A DNA stretch of 18,915 nucleotides from NCBI GenBank assembly GCA_934668295.1, contig CAKUND010000018.1, positions 1 through 18,915 on the forward strand, in the 5' to 3' direction. The first letter of the stretch is position 1; each line of letters opens with the position of its first letter. The notes beneath the pieces are model-generated. The model was not told the DNA's origin. It made no database searches and saw nothing but the letters and a program-made list of their open reading frames with translations. This DNA comes from an uncultured Oscillospiraceae bacterium (GTDB taxonomy: Bacteria; Bacillota; Clostridia; Oscillospirales; Oscillospiraceae). The position numbers and the translations under genes are program-made. Shown piece after piece: positions 1-7,192 of the stretch.

Positions 1-15
1 GTATTTTATACTATC

Positions 16-41
16 CACAAAAAATACAAACCTTTTTTGTG
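16..41. repeat. AT-rich perfect inverted repeat upstream of mtaB
   Basis: CACAAAAAA at 16-24 is followed by an 8-nt loop and its exact complement TTTTTTGTG at 33-41, giving a 9-bp stem that ends 25 nt before the mtaB start. In RNA the stem would be mostly A-U pairs. It could be a weak structure in the mtaB leader, the tail of a terminator for a gene left of the window, or an operator. The left context is missing, so its role cannot be settled. Confidence 0.35.
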
Positions 42-66
42 CATAATCTCTGATTTTGGTGGTTTT

Positions 67-1356
67 ATGAAATTTGCATGTTATACGCTCGGCTGTAAGG
101 TCAATCAGTACGAAACGCAGGCCATGGAGCAGCTGCTTGTGCAGGGCGGTCATACGCTCGGCAGTTTTGACGAGATCTGCGACGGCTATATCATCAACAC
201 CTGTACCGTCACGGCCGTGTCCGACAAAAAATCCCGCAACGCCATCCGGCGCGTGCGCAAGCTGAACCCCAGTGCCGTGGTCGGCGTGTGCGGCTGCTAT
301 GCGCAGAGCAGCCCGGATGAGATCCGGAAGCTCGACGTGGACGTGCTCATCGGCACGGACGGGCGGGAGGCCTTCGTCCGGCATATGATTGAAGCTGCGC
401 AGACGCGGCAGAAATGGGACTGCGTGGACGACGCGGGCGGCCCGCGTGCGTTTGAGATCCTGCCCGCGGGCGGGCTTGCCGCGCGGACGAGGGCGCTATT
501 AAAGGTTGAGGACGGGTGCAACAATTTCTGCACGTACTGCATCATCCCCTACGCGCGGGGCCGGGTGCGCTCCATGCCGCTGGACGCGGCTGTGGAGCAG
601 GCAAAGGGCCTTGCCGCCGAGGGCTACCGCGAGATCGTCATCAACGGCATCGAGATCTCGTCCTGGGGCTGGGAATGGAAGGACGGGAGCTGCCTGCGGC
701 AGCTGCTGTGTGCGCTGTGCGAGGCTGTGCCGGGCGTGCGTATCCGGCTCGGCTCTCTGGAGCCGCGCACGATCGACGAGGCGTTCTGCAAAGCACTTTC
801 CGGGTACTCGAATCTCTGCCCGCAGTTCCATCTGAGCCTGCAGTCGGGCTCGGATACAGTTTTAAAGCGCATGCACCGAAAATATGACACGGCCCGGTAT
901 CTTGATAGCGTCCGGCTGCTGCGGCAGTATTTTCCCGGCTGCGCCGTCACGACCGACCTGATCGTCGGCTTCCCCGGCGAAACGGAGGAGGAATTCGCAA
1001 AATCGCTGGAATTCTTAAAGACCTGCGGGCTTTCCATGTTCCACATCTTCCCCTATTCCCGCCGCAAGGGGACGCCGGCGGCGGACATGCCCGGCCAGAT
1101 CCCGAACGCCGTCAAGGAGCGGCGCGCGGCCGAGGCCGCGTCTGTCGCGGCAGAGCTGGAAGCACAGTACCATGCGGCCATGCTCGGCACGACGCAGCAG
1201 GTGCTGTTTGAGCAGGAAGAAAACGGCCTGTATGCCGGTCATGCAATGAATTACGTCAAGGTCTATGTACCGGCGGCGGAGCTGCACAACGAGCTGCGCG
1301 CCGTGCACATAACAGAGCTCTGCCGGGACGGCGTGTCCGGCGAGTTGGAAGAATAA
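67..1356 (+). CDS. mtaB: tRNA (N6-L-threonylcarbamoyladenosine(37)-C2)-methylthiotransferase MtaB
   Basis: This radical-SAM enzyme adds a methylthio group to t6A at position 37 of ANN-decoding tRNAs, giving ms2t6A, and acts in the cytoplasm. The 429-residue protein has the family's three-part layout. The N-terminal methylthiotransferase domain has iron-sulfur cysteines at C10 (LGCKVN), C46 (NTCTVT) and C77 (GCYAQ). The radical-SAM CxxxCxxC follows at C151/C155/C158, within VEDGCNNFCTYC. A TRAM-like C-terminal domain starts at about residue 370. The wording around the SAM cysteines (CIIPYARGR) fits MtaB better than MiaB or RimO. I start at the ATG at 67, preceded by a weak GGTGG ribosome site at 58-62; an in-frame TTG at 37 is possible but has no ribosome site. 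The gene converges on ftsZ and ends at a shared terminator. It has no evident functional link to the dcw cluster. Confidence 0.93.
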   Translation: MKFACYTLGCKVNQYETQAMEQLLVQGGHTLGSFDEICDGYIINTCTVTAVSDKKSRNAIRRVRKLNPSAVVGVCGCYAQSSPDEIRKLDVDVLIGTDGREAFVRHMIEAAQTRQKWDCVDDAGGPRAFEILPAGGLAARTRALLKVEDGCNNFCTYCIIPYARGRVRSMPLDAAVEQAKGLAAEGYREIVINGIEISSWGWEWKDGSCLRQLLCALCEAVPGVRIRLGSLEPRTIDEAFCKALSGYSNLCPQFHLSLQSGSDTVLKRMHRKYDTARYLDSVRLLRQYFPGCAVTTDLIVGFPGETEEEFAKSLEFLKTCGLSMFHIFPYSRRKGTPAADMPGQIPNAVKERRAAEAASVAAELEAQYHAAMLGTTQQVLFEQEENGLYAGHAMNYVKVYVPAAELHNELRAVHITELCRDGVSGELEE

Positions 1357-1362
1357 GCGTCC

Positions 1363-1395
1363 AAAAGCCCGGCTCCCACAAGGAGCCGGGCTTTT
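1363..1395. terminator. Bidirectional intrinsic terminator between mtaB and ftsZ
   Basis: A perfect 14-bp inverted repeat, AAAAGCCCGGCTCC at 1363-1376 and its complement at 1382-1395, encloses a 5-nt loop. The arm ends in AAAA on one side and TTTT on the other, so the transcript of either strand forms a GC-rich hairpin followed by a U tract. It lies 6 nt after the mtaB stop and 42 nt after the ftsZ stop, as expected for convergent genes sharing one terminator. A second GC-rich hairpin with a 3-nt bulge (1400-1425, arms GGGGC/GGCC and GGCC/GCCCC) lies between it and ftsZ and would also form at the ftsZ mRNA 3' end. Confidence 0.9.
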
Positions 1396-1437
1396 GTCTG
1401 GGGCTGCGGCCTGTGCGGCCGCCCCTGCATATCCTAT

Positions 1438-2517
1438 TCAGTTGCGGTTGAAGATCTTGAAAATCTCGTCGATATCGTCAATATCCTCCTGCGCCTGGCT
1501 CTTGCTGGCAGAGGCCTTTTCCTGTGCGGCGGAGAAGGCGCCGATGGGCTTGGAGGGAGTCTGCCGCTTCTCGGCAAAGCCGGTGGCGATGACGGTCACG
1601 CGCATTTCATCCTGCAGCTCGTCGTCGAACGCGGCGCCGAAGATGATGTTCGCGTCGGGATTGGCGGCTTCCATGACGATGTTGGCGGCAGTCTCGACGT
1701 CGTCGAGGCCGAGGTCGTGAGAGCCGGCGATGTTGATGAGGACGCCGGTCGCGCCGTTGATGGACGTCTCGAGCAGCGGGCTGGAGACGGCGGCCTGCGC
1801 GGCCTGCTCGGCCTTGTCGCGGCCGGTGGCGGAGCCGACGCCCATGTGGGCCTGACCCGCGTTGCGCATGATGGCGGAAACGTCGGCAAAGTCAAGGTTG
1901 ATGATGACGTTCTCGCTGTAGCCGACGAGCTCGGAAATGGAGCTGACGGCCTGCTTCAGGACATCATCCGCGATGCCGAATGCGTTGGCGAAGGTGATCT
2001 TCTGGTCGGTGACGAATTTCAGGCGGTCGTTCGGGATGATGATCATGGAATCGACCTTGTCGGTGAGGTTGGCAATGCCGGCCTCGGCCTGCTTCATGCG
2101 GTTCGCGCCCTCGAAGCGGAAGGGCTTCGTCACGACAGCGACAGTCAGGATGCCCGCGTCGTGCGCGACCTGCGCAATGATGGGCGCTGCACCGGTGCCG
2201 GTGCCGCCGCCCATGCCGGCGGTGATGAAGACCATGTCGGTGCCCTCGAGCACCTGAGAGATGAGTGCCTTGGATTCCTCAGCGGATTTCTGGCCGATAT
2301 CCGGCTTGGAGCCTGCGCCCATGCCGCCGGTCAGCTTTTCGCCGATCTGCACCTTGTTTTTGCACTTGGACTTTTCAAGGTCCTGCTTATCCGTGTTGAC
2401 TGCGACGAACTCGACGCCCTTGACGTCGGACGCGATCATGCGGTTGATAACATTGTTGCCGGCGCCGCCGACGCCAATGACTTTGATCTTGACTACCTTA
2501 TCTGCTGTATCTGCCAT
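1438..2517 (-). CDS. ftsZ: Cell division GTPase FtsZ
   Basis: FtsZ is the tubulin-like GTPase that polymerises into the cytokinetic ring at midcell. The 359-residue protein shows the tubulin signature GGGTGTGA at 103-110, an N-terminal nucleotide-binding segment with VGGAGNN at 16-22, and the T7 synergy loop NLDFADV at about 207-213, whose aspartates complete the GTPase site of the next subunit. The globular part ends near residue 314. A linker of only about 30 residues follows, then an acidic-to-hydrophobic tail ending in EIFKIFNRN. The tail lacks the proline of the usual DIPxFLR-type partner-binding peptide. The start is the ATG at 2517, which has AGGAGGAA 6 nt upstream; an upstream in-frame ATG at 2556 lies in the leader and lacks a good site. 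It is the last gene of the cluster, 148 nt after ftsQ, and has its own promoter. No ftsA lies beside it. Confidence 0.98.
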   Translation of the reverse strand: MADTADKVVKIKVIGVGGAGNNVINRMIASDVKGVEFVAVNTDKQDLEKSKCKNKVQIGEKLTGGMGAGSKPDIGQKSAEESKALISQVLEGTDMVFITAGMGGGTGTGAAPIIAQVAHDAGILTVAVVTKPFRFEGANRMKQAEAGIANLTDKVDSMIIIPNDRLKFVTDQKITFANAFGIADDVLKQAVSSISELVGYSENVIINLDFADVSAIMRNAGQAHMGVGSATGRDKAEQAAQAAVSSPLLETSINGATGVLINIAGSHDLGLDDVETAANIVMEAANPDANIIFGAAFDDELQDEMRVTVIATGFAEKRQTPSKPIGAFSAAQEKASASKSQAQEDIDDIDEIFKIFNRN

Positions 2518-2578
2518 TTGTCTTCCTCCTGTATATCTCACAGCCCACAACTGCATCGTTTTAGATTATGTCGACTTT

Positions 2579-2607
2579 ATTCTATCTCGAAAAAGGGTGT
2601 GCGTCAA
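2579..2607 (-). promoter_or_regulatory. Sigma-A-type promoter for ftsZ
   Basis: On the minus strand, TTGACG (2607-2602) and TAGAAT (2584-2579) are separated by exactly 17 nt. Each matches the vegetative consensus at 5 of 6 positions. Transcription would start near 2572, giving a leader of about 55 nt before the ftsZ ATG. The site lies entirely in the ftsQ-ftsZ gap, so ftsZ can be expressed independently of the upstream operon. Confidence 0.8.
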
Positions 2608-2610
2608 TAG

Positions 2611-2641
2611 AAAATGCGGAAAAATTCAGCAAAAATGCGGA
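2611..2641. repeat. Direct repeat upstream of the ftsZ promoter
   Basis: The 10-mer AAAATGCGGA occurs at 2611-2620 and again at 2632-2641, a start-to-start distance of 21 bp (two helical turns). Both copies lie just upstream of the -35 of the ftsZ promoter when read on the minus strand. They could be a pair of regulator sites on one DNA face, or chance within an A/T-rich UP-like element. Confidence 0.5.
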
Positions 2642-2665
2642 TTTTATGGTTTCCATGCCCTCGGC

Positions 2666-3451
2666 TCACGCTGCGGGCTGGAAGGTGGCCTTTTTTTGCG
2701 CGGCCTGGGTCAGATCGATTGTCCCGGCCTGGAATTCACTGAGCTGGTCGAGAATGGAGCATAGATAGCGGATCTTGTAGGCCAGCTCATCCGTACCGCC
2801 GAGCTTGATCTCGTAGCGGTCGTCGTACCAGAGGGTCATGTCGTATTCCTTTTCCACGTCGATCACGCGGATATGCTCTAAAAGGCCGGTGCCGTCGAGC
2901 TCCTTCATCACGTCCAGCGCGGCGGCCAGCGCCGTGGGCGTAGGCGAGGAGACGGCGTCTCCAGCCGTGGGGCTGGAAATGAGAAGACCGTTGATGTGCG
3001 GGTTTTCATTGAAGGCGGCGGGCTCGATGCGTTCGAGCGCCTTGCCGCTGGGGCCGACGAGCCAGCAGGCGTTCGTGTCCGTCATGACAGCGAAGGAAAT
3101 CACGCTCTCACGGACCTGAATGATGATGCCGTCCGGCAGGCTGCGGGCGATGGAGACATCCTCGACATACGGCAGTGCGGCCTTGATATTGCCGACGGCC
3201 AGCGCCTTGTTGACGGTCAGGAGATTGTCGCCCTGCTGGATCTGCGAAGCGGCGACGATCTGGTCGGCAGAATAGACGGTATTGCCCTGCACCTCGATGG
3301 TGTTGACCTTGAAGAAGATCGCAACGCCGAAGACGATCGCGGCGACGACAGTGAGCATAATGAGGAGCTTGCCGAGGGCACTGCTGCGCACCTGCCGGGC
3401 TTTGCCTGCGGCGCGCGCTTCCCTATTCGCTTTGCTTTGCTTCGTGCGCAT
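2666..3451 (-). CDS. ftsQ: Cell division protein FtsQ/DivIB
   Basis: This bitopic membrane protein of the divisome bridges FtsL and the septal synthase and stabilises the complex. The 261-residue protein has a basic cytoplasmic N-terminus (residues 1-28), one transmembrane helix at about 29-47, and an extracytoplasmic POTRA domain at about 49-117. The POTRA domain opens with VNTIEVQGN and includes the typical LPYVEDVSIARSLPDGIIIQVRE-like pattern. A beta-rich FtsQ/DivIB domain follows, with a Pro/Ser/Thr-rich loop at about 159-174, and then a hydrophilic tail. The start at 3451 has AAGGAG 8 nt upstream. It lies 40 nt after murA and is preceded by a probable extended -10 promoter. The size and domain order match Firmicutes DivIB. 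Confidence 0.93.
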   Translation of the reverse strand: MRTKQSKANREARAAGKARQVRSSALGKLLIMLTVVAAIVFGVAIFFKVNTIEVQGNTVYSADQIVAASQIQQGDNLLTVNKALAVGNIKAALPYVEDVSIARSLPDGIIIQVRESVISFAVMTDTNACWLVGPSGKALERIEPAAFNENPHINGLLISSPTAGDAVSSPTPTALAAALDVMKELDGTGLLEHIRVIDVEKEYDMTLWYDDRYEIKLGGTDELAYKIRYLCSILDQLSEFQAGTIDLTQAAQKKATFQPAA

Positions 3452-3485
3452 GTTGCATTCTCCTTCGGAGGCTCAGAATACAGGC

Positions 3486-3514
3486 ATTATATCACATCTT
3501 TTTGGGGATTTCCA
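3486..3514 (-). promoter_or_regulatory. Extended -10 promoter overlapping the murA stop, serving ftsQ
   Basis: Read on the minus strand, TGATATAAT gives a perfect TATAAT (3491-3486) with the TGn extension. A moderate -35, TGGAAA (3514-3509, 4 of 6), lies 17 nt upstream. The -35 is inside the murA 3' end and the -10 directly follows its stop codon (3494-3492). The predicted start near 3479 would give a short leader of about 28 nt to ftsQ. Confidence 0.6.
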
Positions 3515-4760
3515 CTGTTTTCAGGCGAGCACCGGCGCTTTGCAGCGCGGCCTCAAGAGTATCATATCCCCGTTCGATGTGTTTTACTCCAAAAATGGTA
3601 CTTTCGCCCTCGGCCTGCATGGCTGCAAGCACCAGCGCCGCACCGCCGCGCAGATCCTCCGCGAAAAGCTGCGCCGCATGCAGCTGGGGCGTCCCATGCA
3701 GGCAGACGGTATTTTCGTCCTGCTGCAGCTGCGCGCCGAGCTTTCTGAGCTCTCTGACGTAGCCGAAGCGGTTTTCGAAGATCGTCTCGGTAAAGGCGGT
3801 CTGCCCTCTTGCGCGCAGCTGCGCGGCAAGCAGAACCGGCATCGCGTCGGTCGGAAAGCCGGGATACGGTCTTGAAACGACCGGACGGCAGGCTGTCAGC
3901 GGGCCGGTGCAGGAAATTTGAATTGTGTCGTGTGTACAGGCGATCCGGCAGCCGCTTTCCGTAAGCGAGCTGAGAATAGGCTCTGCGAGCGGCGGCGTTG
4001 TTCTGCGCAGCGTCAGCGCGCCGCCGCAGGCGGCGCAGGCACACAGAAACGTCGCCGTTTCGATGCGGTCCGGCAGAATGGTATAGGTCGCGCCGGTCAG
4101 CGGCTGACCGCCCGCAACGGTCACGCGGCCCGTTCCCGCGCCGGTGATTTTTGCGCCGCCGGCAGTTAAAAAACCGGCCAGATCGACGATCTCCGGCTCA
4201 CAGGCGGCGTTTTCGATCACGGTAATGCCCTCTGCCCCGGCAGCGGCCAGCATGGCGTTTTCCGTTGCGCCAACGCTGGGGCCGGGCAGCGAGATCTTTG
4301 CGCCGGTCAGCTTCCGCGCGCGGCAGTGAATGGTATCGTCCGTCTGTGCGACCTCCGCACCGAGCGCACGGAAAGCAAGCAGATGATAGTCCACCGGCCT
4401 CGCGCCGATGGGACAGCCGCCCGGCAGGCTCAGGAGCGCTTCGCCCTGTCTTGCAAGCAGCGCACCGAGAAACAGGCTGGACGCGCGCATGGACGCGGCC
4501 AGCTCCGGCGGGACAGAATGACCGGCGCAGCCGCGCGGGTCTATGTAGACGCTGGCCCCGCGGCGCTCGGTCTCGCAGCCGAGGCTGCGCAGAATGGCGA
4601 GTGCGTGCGTCACGTCGAGAATATCTGGGCAGTTATGCAGCACGCACGGCGTGCCGCACAGGAGCGTCGCGGCCAGAATGGGCAGGACGCTGTTTTTCGC
4701 TCCGTGGACCGTCACCTCGCCGGAAAGCGGAGGCGATTTGGAAACAAGCAGCGCTGGCAT
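3492..4760 (-). CDS. murA: UDP-N-acetylglucosamine 1-carboxyvinyltransferase MurA
   Basis: MurA transfers enolpyruvate from PEP to UDP-GlcNAc in the cytoplasm, the first committed step of peptidoglycan synthesis and the target of fosfomycin. The 422-residue protein has the EPSP-synthase-like fold motifs. GAKN has the catalytic pair K22/N23, MRASSLFLG is at 91-99, the PEP/fosfomycin-binding cysteine is C116 in PGGCPIGARPVD, and the general acid/base aspartate is D305 in YPGFPTDAMP. Because the active-site residue is Cys, not Asp, the enzyme should be fosfomycin-sensitive. Two ATGs lie 6 nt apart (4766 and 4760). The second has GGAGGA at a proper 6-nt distance, while for the first the ribosome site abuts the ATG, so I choose 4760. 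It sits between murG and ftsQ, the place of murB in Bacillus. Firmicutes often carry two murA paralogues; whether this is the main one cannot be told here. Confidence 0.96.
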   Translation of the reverse strand: MPALLVSKSPPLSGEVTVHGAKNSVLPILAATLLCGTPCVLHNCPDILDVTHALAILRSLGCETERRGASVYIDPRGCAGHSVPPELAASMRASSLFLGALLARQGEALLSLPGGCPIGARPVDYHLLAFRALGAEVAQTDDTIHCRARKLTGAKISLPGPSVGATENAMLAAAGAEGITVIENAACEPEIVDLAGFLTAGGAKITGAGTGRVTVAGGQPLTGATYTILPDRIETATFLCACAACGGALTLRRTTPPLAEPILSSLTESGCRIACTHDTIQISCTGPLTACRPVVSRPYPGFPTDAMPVLLAAQLRARGQTAFTETIFENRFGYVRELRKLGAQLQQDENTVCLHGTPQLHAAQLFAEDLRGGAALVLAAMQAEGESTIFGVKHIERGYDTLEAALQSAGARLKTVEIPKKM

Positions 4761-4820
4761 GGGCATTCCTCCAAAACACAGGAATTTTCCCCATCCTATG
4801 CGCTGCGTACCGGGTGCGTG

Positions 4821-5945
4821 TCAGTGCTTTGCAAGGTCGAGCGCGGTCTGATAGATGCGCTCGGCGGCGTCGACCACGGCCATATCCCGGGCGCTGGCGC
4901 GCATGGCGCGCATCCGGCCGGCGTCCGAAAGGATCGATTTTGCGGTCTCATAGAGGCTTTTTCCGTCGCAGTCCGCCTCGCGGACGACTGCAGCCGCACC
5001 GGAGCGTTCGAGCACCCGGGCGTTTTTTTCCTGATGGTTGCCGGTCACGTTCGGGCTCGGCACCATGATGCAGGGCGTTCCGCTGGCGCAGACCTCGGCA
5101 ATGGTCGCCGCGCCTGCGCGGCAGATGATAAGATCCGCCGCGGCCAGCACCTGCGGCATATCGTAAATGTACTCGCGCATGTCGATACGCGGATGCGCGG
5201 CGAGGTCGACACCCATGTCTTTGACATACTCCGGCATCCAGCGCCAGCCGAATGAGCCGGTCGCGTGGATATGATGGAAGGGCGTATTGTCCTCGCATTC
5301 GCATTTCATGAACTGGGCAATTTTCTTATTCATTTCCCGCGCGCCGAGACTGCCCCAGCAGGAGACGACGAGCGGCTCGTCGCCGAGGCCCAGCGCCTGC
5401 CGGGCCTCCTGCCGTCTGGCAAAGAGGAATTCCTCGCGCACGGGCGTTCCGGTCAGGAGGACCTTCCCGGGCTCCGGGTAATGCTCCCGGCTGGACTCGA
5501 AGGAGACCATGACGCGGCTGGCCGTGCGCGCGACGAGCTTTGTCGTCAGGCCCGGAACGGCGTTCGACTCATGTACGCAGGTCGGGATGCCGAGCTTTGC
5601 GCCCATTTTGAGGGCCGGAAAGCTGGCGTAGCCGCCGGTGCCGACGATCACATCAGGCTGAAACTCCCGCAGGATGCGCTTTGTTTTGGAAAACGTCGCG
5701 GCCATGCGCTGCACGGTCACGAGATTGTGCCAGATCGCGGCAGGGGTCAGCCTGCGCTGATAATTGGAGATTTTTACGGTTTCCAGCCGGAAGCCTTCGC
5801 GCGGGACGAGCTTGTTTTCCATGCCATCCTCCGCGCCGATAAAAAGGATGCTGCAGTCCGGCTGACGTTCCCGGAACATACGCGCGACCGCGATGGCGGG
5901 ATAAATATGTCCGCCGGTGCCGCCGCAGGTAAAGACGATATTCAT
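4821..5945 (-). CDS. murG: UDP-GlcNAc:lipid I N-acetylglucosaminyltransferase MurG
   Basis: MurG is a peripheral membrane GT-B glycosyltransferase that adds GlcNAc to lipid I on the cytoplasmic face, making lipid II. The 374-residue protein shows the N-terminal glycine loop GGTGGH at 8-13, the second glycine loop GTGGYAS at 102-108, the acceptor-domain HESN at 125-128, and the UDP-GlcNAc-binding stretch RAGAATIAE at about 276-284. The C-terminal NHQEKNA is at 303-309. Start at the ATG at 5945, whose AAAGGAGGAAG ribosome site overlaps the ftsW stop region. An in-frame ATG further upstream (5996) would lie within ftsW and is not preferred. It is 13 nt from ftsW, suggesting translational coupling of the lipid II-making and lipid II-using enzymes. 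Confidence 0.97.
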   Translation of the reverse strand: MNIVFTCGGTGGHIYPAIAVARMFRERQPDCSILFIGAEDGMENKLVPREGFRLETVKISNYQRRLTPAAIWHNLVTVQRMAATFSKTKRILREFQPDVIVGTGGYASFPALKMGAKLGIPTCVHESNAVPGLTTKLVARTASRVMVSFESSREHYPEPGKVLLTGTPVREEFLFARRQEARQALGLGDEPLVVSCWGSLGAREMNKKIAQFMKCECEDNTPFHHIHATGSFGWRWMPEYVKDMGVDLAAHPRIDMREYIYDMPQVLAAADLIICRAGAATIAEVCASGTPCIMVPSPNVTGNHQEKNARVLERSGAAAVVREADCDGKSLYETAKSILSDAGRMRAMRASARDMAVVDAAERIYQTALDLAKH

Positions 5946-5958
5946 GGGTCTTCCTCCT

Positions 5959-7161
5959 TTACAGGAGCTTATTGTCGTTCTGCCGGGAGACGGCAAGGAC
6001 GATGCCGGCTTCGAACAGCTGCATCAGAAGCGCCGTGCCGCCGTAAGAGAAGAACGGGAGCGAAATGCCGGTGGCGGGCAGGAAATTCGTGACGACGCCG
6101 ATATTGAGGAAGGTCTGGAGCGCGATGTGCGTGGAAATGCCGGCGGCAAGGAGCGCGCCGAAGCGGTCACGCGCGTGCATGGCGATATAATAGCCGCGCA
6201 CGATCAGAAGGATGAACAGCAGGATCACAACGACCGCGCCGACAAAGCCGAGTTCCTCGCAGAGAATGGGGAAAATGTAGTCGTTGTGCTCCTCGGGCAG
6301 ATACAGGTATTTCTGGCGGCTCTTGCCGAGGCCGAGGCCCATCAGGCCGCCGGAGCCGATGGCGTAGAGCGACTGCAGGATCTGATAGCCGTTGTCCGTC
6401 GGGTCGGAGGCGGGGTCGCGCCACGCCGTGATGCGGCTGCCGGCGTAGCCCTGCGTCTTGAGGTAGATCACCATGAACACGGCGACAGCCGCGCCGCCGA
6501 GGGCGAACCACTTGAGCTGGACGCCGCCCAGAAACAGCATGGCCGCTGCAAGCAGCAGCATGATGAGGATGCAGGAAAAATGGCGCTCCAGCGCGACGAG
6601 GCCGCACAGAACGAGCATGATCACGCCGAAGGGCGCGATGCCGTAGCGGAAGGTGTGCATTTTGTCGCGGTAGGTCGAGATCATGGCGGAGAAGGTCATG
6701 ATGATGGCGATCTTCGCAAGCTCCGAGGGCTGGAAGCGGATGCCCGCGACCTCGATCCAGCGCTTGGCGCCGTTGGCCGTCGAGCCGATAAGCGGCACGA
6801 GCATCAGAAACACAACGGATACCGCAAGGATGATAAACGACGCGCTGCGCCAGAGCTGATAATTGAGGCGGCTGACAAACAGCATGCCGCCGATGCCGAC
6901 GACGGCGAAGATCGCCTGCCGGGCAAAATAATAGGTGGAATTGCCGGTCAGATAATACGCGCGGGCATAGGAGGCCGAGAAGACCATGACGACGCCGATG
7001 AGCACGAGCAGCACCGTCAGCGCCAGGAACGGCAGATCCAGCAGGCCGCGCTCGTCGAGCAGCACCTTATCCTTTGTTTTTGGCGGCTGCGGCAGGCGCT
7101 CCGGCTCGGGAGCCTGCGGCGCTTCATACAGCCGCGTTACGCCGTCTGAACGGCTTGCCAT
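5959..7161 (-). CDS. ftsW: SEDS-family peptidoglycan glycosyltransferase FtsW
   Basis: This polytopic SEDS protein polymerises lipid II into glycan strands at the septum together with a class B PBP. The 400-residue protein has about 40 cytoplasmic residues rich in Pro/Glu, then roughly ten transmembrane segments beginning at about 43. Family motifs are NGAKRWI (about 130-136), FQPSELAK (143-150), the extracellular loop EEHNDYIF with the catalytic-type aspartate D294, and LPFFSYGGTALL (about 368-379). FtsW, RodA and SpoVE are hard to separate by sequence; position in the dcw cluster next to murG and with a PASTA transpeptidase supports the division role. AAAGGAG lies 8 nt before the ATG. murD, found between mraY and ftsW/spoVE in Bacillus, is absent here. 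Confidence 0.93.
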   Translation of the reverse strand: MASRSDGVTRLYEAPQAPEPERLPQPPKTKDKVLLDERGLLDLPFLALTVLLVLIGVVMVFSASYARAYYLTGNSTYYFARQAIFAVVGIGGMLFVSRLNYQLWRSASFIILAVSVVFLMLVPLIGSTANGAKRWIEVAGIRFQPSELAKIAIIMTFSAMISTYRDKMHTFRYGIAPFGVIMLVLCGLVALERHFSCILIMLLLAAAMLFLGGVQLKWFALGGAAVAVFMVIYLKTQGYAGSRITAWRDPASDPTDNGYQILQSLYAIGSGGLMGLGLGKSRQKYLYLPEEHNDYIFPILCEELGFVGAVVVILLFILLIVRGYYIAMHARDRFGALLAAGISTHIALQTFLNIGVVTNFLPATGISLPFFSYGGTALLMQLFEAGIVLAVSRQNDNKLL

Positions 7162-7192
7162 AGGGGTCGCTCCTTTCTGAAGCAGCGGTATC

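Noticed and set aside
7..12. TATACT, a possible -10 element upstream of mtaB
   Set aside because: The matching -35 would lie outside the window, so a promoter cannot be supported. The later CATAAT at 42-47 has no usable -35 at the right distance.
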